Below are positions 58,167-62,000 of a stretch of DNA of 62,000 bases, one piece after another. This DNA comes from Phoronis australis (Eukaryota > Phoronida > Phoronidae), in assembly GCA_002633005.1 (NCBI GenBank), contig NMRA01000233.1, forward strand, positions 3,687-65,686, read 5' to 3'. The notes under the pieces were generated by a model. It saw only the letters and a program-made list of their open reading frames with translations. It was not told the origin of the DNA and did not search any database. How positions within the stretch are numbered: the stretch's first letter is position 1; each line of letters opens with the position of its first letter. Made by a program: the position numbers and the translations under genes.

Positions 58167-60033
58167 AATGTGTGCAGTTTTTGTTGTATGTGTGTGCGTG
58201 TGTCAGGCGGGGACTAAGCTCCGGCAGATTGCGGCAAGTGTCCGATTCACGGCAGGCCACCGAGGTAATCGGTTCTCCGTGTTTTTTTTTTCCTCCGTTG
58301 TTTTGAGTAAGAGGTACACATTCTCGGAAATTCGAGCCCCCTATATTTCAGGCCAGTGCCCTCCTCCTTATGATATCCTAGATCGGCCGCTGATACGTTA
58401 CTTTAAGGGTCTAAAGCTTAAGGTGAAAACCAATAAAAATGTAACATGAAATTTGCGCCCGGAAGCTTCAGTGTCGGTAGCACGGTGATATAGAGTAGCC
58501 TAAATTATTGCAAAGGGGCACAGTTAAAATGTGTTGACCGGTGCAGGTGACTGCCGATCGCCGGACGATCAGAATGCCCGGCCCCGGCGGGTTTCCCTCG
58601 CGAAACAAAACATGTCGGTTACCGTCATCGACACATTTTAAAATGCGAGTTTTCGTTTNAGGGGGGTGGGGGGGCACACACGAATTTAATGAACGAGGAA
58701 ACTGCTCACCAACCGTGAAATACGGCTTCCTACCTGCTGAATACGGCCTCTACCGTGGTATACGGATTGGCTCTATTTTCCTATATTTCATAGTTGATCC
58801 GTATTTTCACATTATATATGGGATAAAAAAGAATACACAGTTATTTGCACATAAAATATCGCACGGTTGTTTTTAAAATTCAATTTCATTCATGGTACAC
58901 CGGCCACAAGTCACATAGTAACGTCTTAAATACAAACTAAATTCCGGCGGCGAATTTTTATGCATCACTAAAAACACGCAAACAACGCCCGAGTGCAACT
59001 GACGCTAAACGTACTATGAAGTGAAGATAACATAAAATTAGCTCAAGTTCCCGGCGTATAAGGGCGTTCTCGTTAACACCGACTGTCATTCCTTAATTAA
59101 TTCTGATCTTTTTTCACCCGTTTTTAAAAATAGACCGTAAAAGCAAAAGTGTCCTTTAACTGGATGGAGTAGGCCTAAATCAACCCAAAATCATCACAGA
59201 AGCAGTGCTGTAGTGGGTCGTAGGCGCACGTGGGCGCAGCCAATCACCTTTTAGCATTTGAGCGTAGCGCCTACGCACCGTAAGTTACGTTCAGTGCTCA
59301 AAGTGATACTGTGGGCTTTGGGCGCCTACTTACCTCTAATTTTACCACTACAGCTATGCACAGAAGTCCCACATATGCCCCGGAGAAAAGTACGCCGTTC
59401 GTGTTTTAAAAATTCCGTCANAATGTGTGCAGTTTTTGTTGTATGTGTGTGCGTGTGTCCCGTGGCGGGGACTAAGCTCCGGCAGATTGCGGCAAGTGTC
59501 CGATTCACCAGGCCACCGAGGTAATTAAATCGGTTCTCCGTGTTTTTTGTTTTTTTTCCTCCGTTGTTTTGAGTAAGAGGTACACATTCTCGGAAATTCG
59601 AGCCCCCTATATTTCAGGCCAGTGCCCCCCCTCCTTATGATATCCTAGATCGGTTACTTTAAGGGTCTAAAGCTTAAGGTGAAAACCAATAAAAATTTAA
59701 AATGAAATTTGCGTCATCGGAAGCTTCAGTGTCGGTAGCACGGTGATATAGGGTAGCCTAAATTATTGCAAAGGGGCACAGTTAAAATGTGTTGACCGGT
59801 GCAGGTGACTGCCGATCGCCGGACGATCAGAATGCCCGGTCCCGGCGGGTTACCCTCTCGCGAAACAAAACATGTCGGTTACCGTCATAGACACATTTTA
59901 AAATGCGAGTTTTCGTTTTACCCTATAGCATAAGCGCCTACTTACCTCTAATTTTACCACTACAGCTATGCACAGAAGTCCCACATATGCCCCGGAGAAA
60001 AGTACGCCGTTCGTGTTTTAAAAATTCCGTCAA
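58167..60033 (+). repeat. duplicated blocks around N bases, likely assembly duplication
   Basis: Bases 58,167-58,658 match 59,422-59,918. Bases 59,331-59,420 match 59,938-60,030. Single Ns stand at 58,659 and 59,421, exactly at the ends of the matching blocks, and another in a poly-G run at 58,035. No gene; a (GT)n-like word and a T run vary between copies. Confidence 0.7.
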
Positions 60034-61509
60034 TAAATAGAACCAATCAGTGACAAGAACTACAGTGCTAATGAATGAAAGAGTACAACAGCTCAGTCTG
60101 GTCAAGTAAGAAAGGAATTGAGTTAAATGTGAAAACTGTTGGGCACTAATCAACGAGAACGTCTGTGCAACTGATAATTCTGTGAAGCAGAAAGATTACC
60201 CTGTTCTGTTTAGGTGCCCGAAAAACAAAGATAAAAACTAGCCCATTAATGCTATACACTCTGTGAAATCTCAAAAAAATAAAGCCATGGTTATATCTCT
60301 TTATTGGATTATTAACTGGGAGTAATATGCATTTATTGGTCCTAGATTATTAAGAAATACACACGTTTGACAAAACTCGCATAAAACGGTCACGTTTGCT
60401 CGCCAGTTTCAGCAGCTGAAGGCTTTGTCCCTTTTTTGTCGTTGGTTACAGAACATGCTTTTGCCTCAGAAAAATGGATAAAAAAACTATTTTTTATTAT
60501 CTGCTAGAAAGCCAAAACCGGGTTGGTTTTCAAAATGACCGTAATACCCTGTTTTCAAAACAAGAAAGTAAAAAACAAATATAAAACATTATGATTGACC
60601 AAGTTTTTTATGATTTGACGACAACAATGTCTATTTCGTTTGCTTGAGACTGGTGATATTTCGTGATGTTTCGGGTAAGGTTCGTTCGAATAATGCACTG
60701 TACCCCCCTCAAAGTTAGAGCGATTCAGATGTCCCCTTCCCCCGGCCTCTCTGGAATTCACGCTCTAACAATAGAGCTGCAGGACCATTGGCGCATTAGT
60801 GAAGACTTCGCGGCAATAAAGCAGTGGCTAAAGAAATGGATTTATCGTAGACTAAAACCGATGATTTCTTCCTACTGATGAAGTTTTGTTGTCGGGGTCT
60901 GTTTCTTACGATCCCGAATAAGCACGCCTTAGCAAAAAAATAAATGCCTTATTATATGTTACGGTTAATCACTAAGGTACGTAGTTCCGTTTGGTTCTAG
61001 TTATGGTTCATTATTATTTATTCCGAGTCCTAAGTTTTAGTATAGTTTCAGTAAATATCTTGTTCTCGCAGTAGATATCTGGCCAACGACCATTAGCAAC
61101 GGGCTAGATTGATATCTGAGCTTCCCTGCATTTGGAAACCGCGGTCATCCAGAGTTGAAATCAAACGAATTTTTAGGTAAATCTCTGTAAGCCAATCGTC
61201 ACATTACAGCTATATGCAGGGTGGTCCTATCCGCGCGACCACCACTGGAAATCCACCTTCACACCCCTTTCCTCCTCCAAAGGCATTTAATTTGCGATTG
61301 TCGTTTTCAGCCAACCCTTACAGGGCGAAATGCCACCAGTCTATTGGCCAAAATCGGGCTCTAGAATCCTTTCAAGTTAGCTGATTAATAAACGAACATG
61401 ATCGAATAAGGCCTTTTCTGGTTTCACATTCCATTTTAGGCGTTACCAACTGCAGTCACAGGTAATGCACCAGTCATTTTCGAATTTGAAGTTTTATTAT
61501 AGGATAGGG
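60034..61509. other. spacer, no gene seen
   Basis: No domain or repeat recognised. Short open frames at 60,555-60,761 (-) and 60,663-60,878 (+) overlap and lack support. Confidence 0.35.
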
Positions 61510-61560
61510 CAGTGGCGGATTTAAGAGGGGGGGAGCAAGCAGGCAATGCCCCCTAAAATT
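61510..61560 (+). mobile_element. hAT-like non-autonomous element terminus
   Basis: CAGTGGCGGATTTAAGAGGG followed by a G run and then CCCCCTAAAATT resembles a common hAT MITE end in animal genomes. The other end is not in view or not recognised before the window ends. Confidence 0.35.
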
Positions 61561-62000
61561 CTCCCAGATTCCATTGTGAGACAAAATCGACTGTAAGTCC
61601 ACCTATTCTGAGCATATCCATGCTCCATTTACTGCAAGTAGTCAGTTCTGTCCCTGAAAATTCGCCCAATACTTTACTCAACAATTACTATGTAGTGAGA
61701 TTTCAAACCCAATTTCAGTGTGCCACTGTAATTTTATAGAGCTATTTATAATATTATTAAGTGATTTTTGTACTAATGTAAAAGTCCAAAATTATCTCAG
61801 GAAGTGATTCCTCAATTCCTTTTGACTATCGTAGAAGCGCAGTAGAGATTCTTGAGATCAATTTCTTTACGATAAATAACTTGTTTTTTTAGTCCCTATG
61901 CTTAGTTTGACCTATAAGGTGGAAACTGAGTATTAATTTTTTTTTACATTCAACAACAACACAAAAATAGGAAGAAACAATGTTTTAGTACAGTCAGACA

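Overview
This is a window of AT-rich animal nuclear DNA, from an invertebrate metazoan. Three things show this: split genes with GT-AG introns, a TNF-receptor-type gene carrying an intracellular death domain, and a dense mix of LINE, Gypsy, MITE and THAP-type DNA transposons. The species cannot be fixed from the sequence. Single-base N gaps flanked by near-identical duplicated blocks suggest a draft assembly of a highly heterozygous genome.

Layout. Bases 1-10,160 hold no host gene. They contain a 400-bp MITE (two good copies), a Kolobok-like THAP transposon (copy A), dispersed repeats and a dead LINE on the minus strand interrupted by the second MITE copy. A complete single-exon UDP-glycosyltransferase gene lies on + at 10,319-11,899, followed by a LINE fragment and a five-copy 74-bp minisatellite. 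Bases 13,000-17,000 are repeats and unannotated spacer.

From about 57,095 down to 17,051 lies one large minus-strand gene. I assembled it exon by exon from splice sites and reading phase: a TNF-receptor-superfamily member with signal peptide, four cysteine-rich repeats, stalk, transmembrane helix, a tail built from small phase-1 cassette exons, and a C-terminal death domain. It has 17 coding exons, 1,512 coding bases and 503 residues. A further, phase-compatible terminal exon (21,835-21,950) carries its own stop and would give a 388-residue receptor without a death domain. Its upstream region holds a perfect kappaB site, a CRE and an NRF1-like site.

The introns of this gene carry most of the mobile DNA. 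Two copies of an element built of 3.5 tandem units of about 440 bp carry regularly spaced, same-orientation sequences matching the vertebrate CTCF core motif. Also present are Kolobok-like copies B and C, a foldback MITE, a decayed LTR element, a TCTATCGATAGA array, and a dead Gypsy element inserted into Kolobok copy C. The Gypsy region (49,399-51,736) and bases 58,167-60,033 look like assembly duplications. A pair of perfect hairpins lies at 56,510-56,595. The far right end (60,034-62,000) shows no gene, only a hAT-like terminus.
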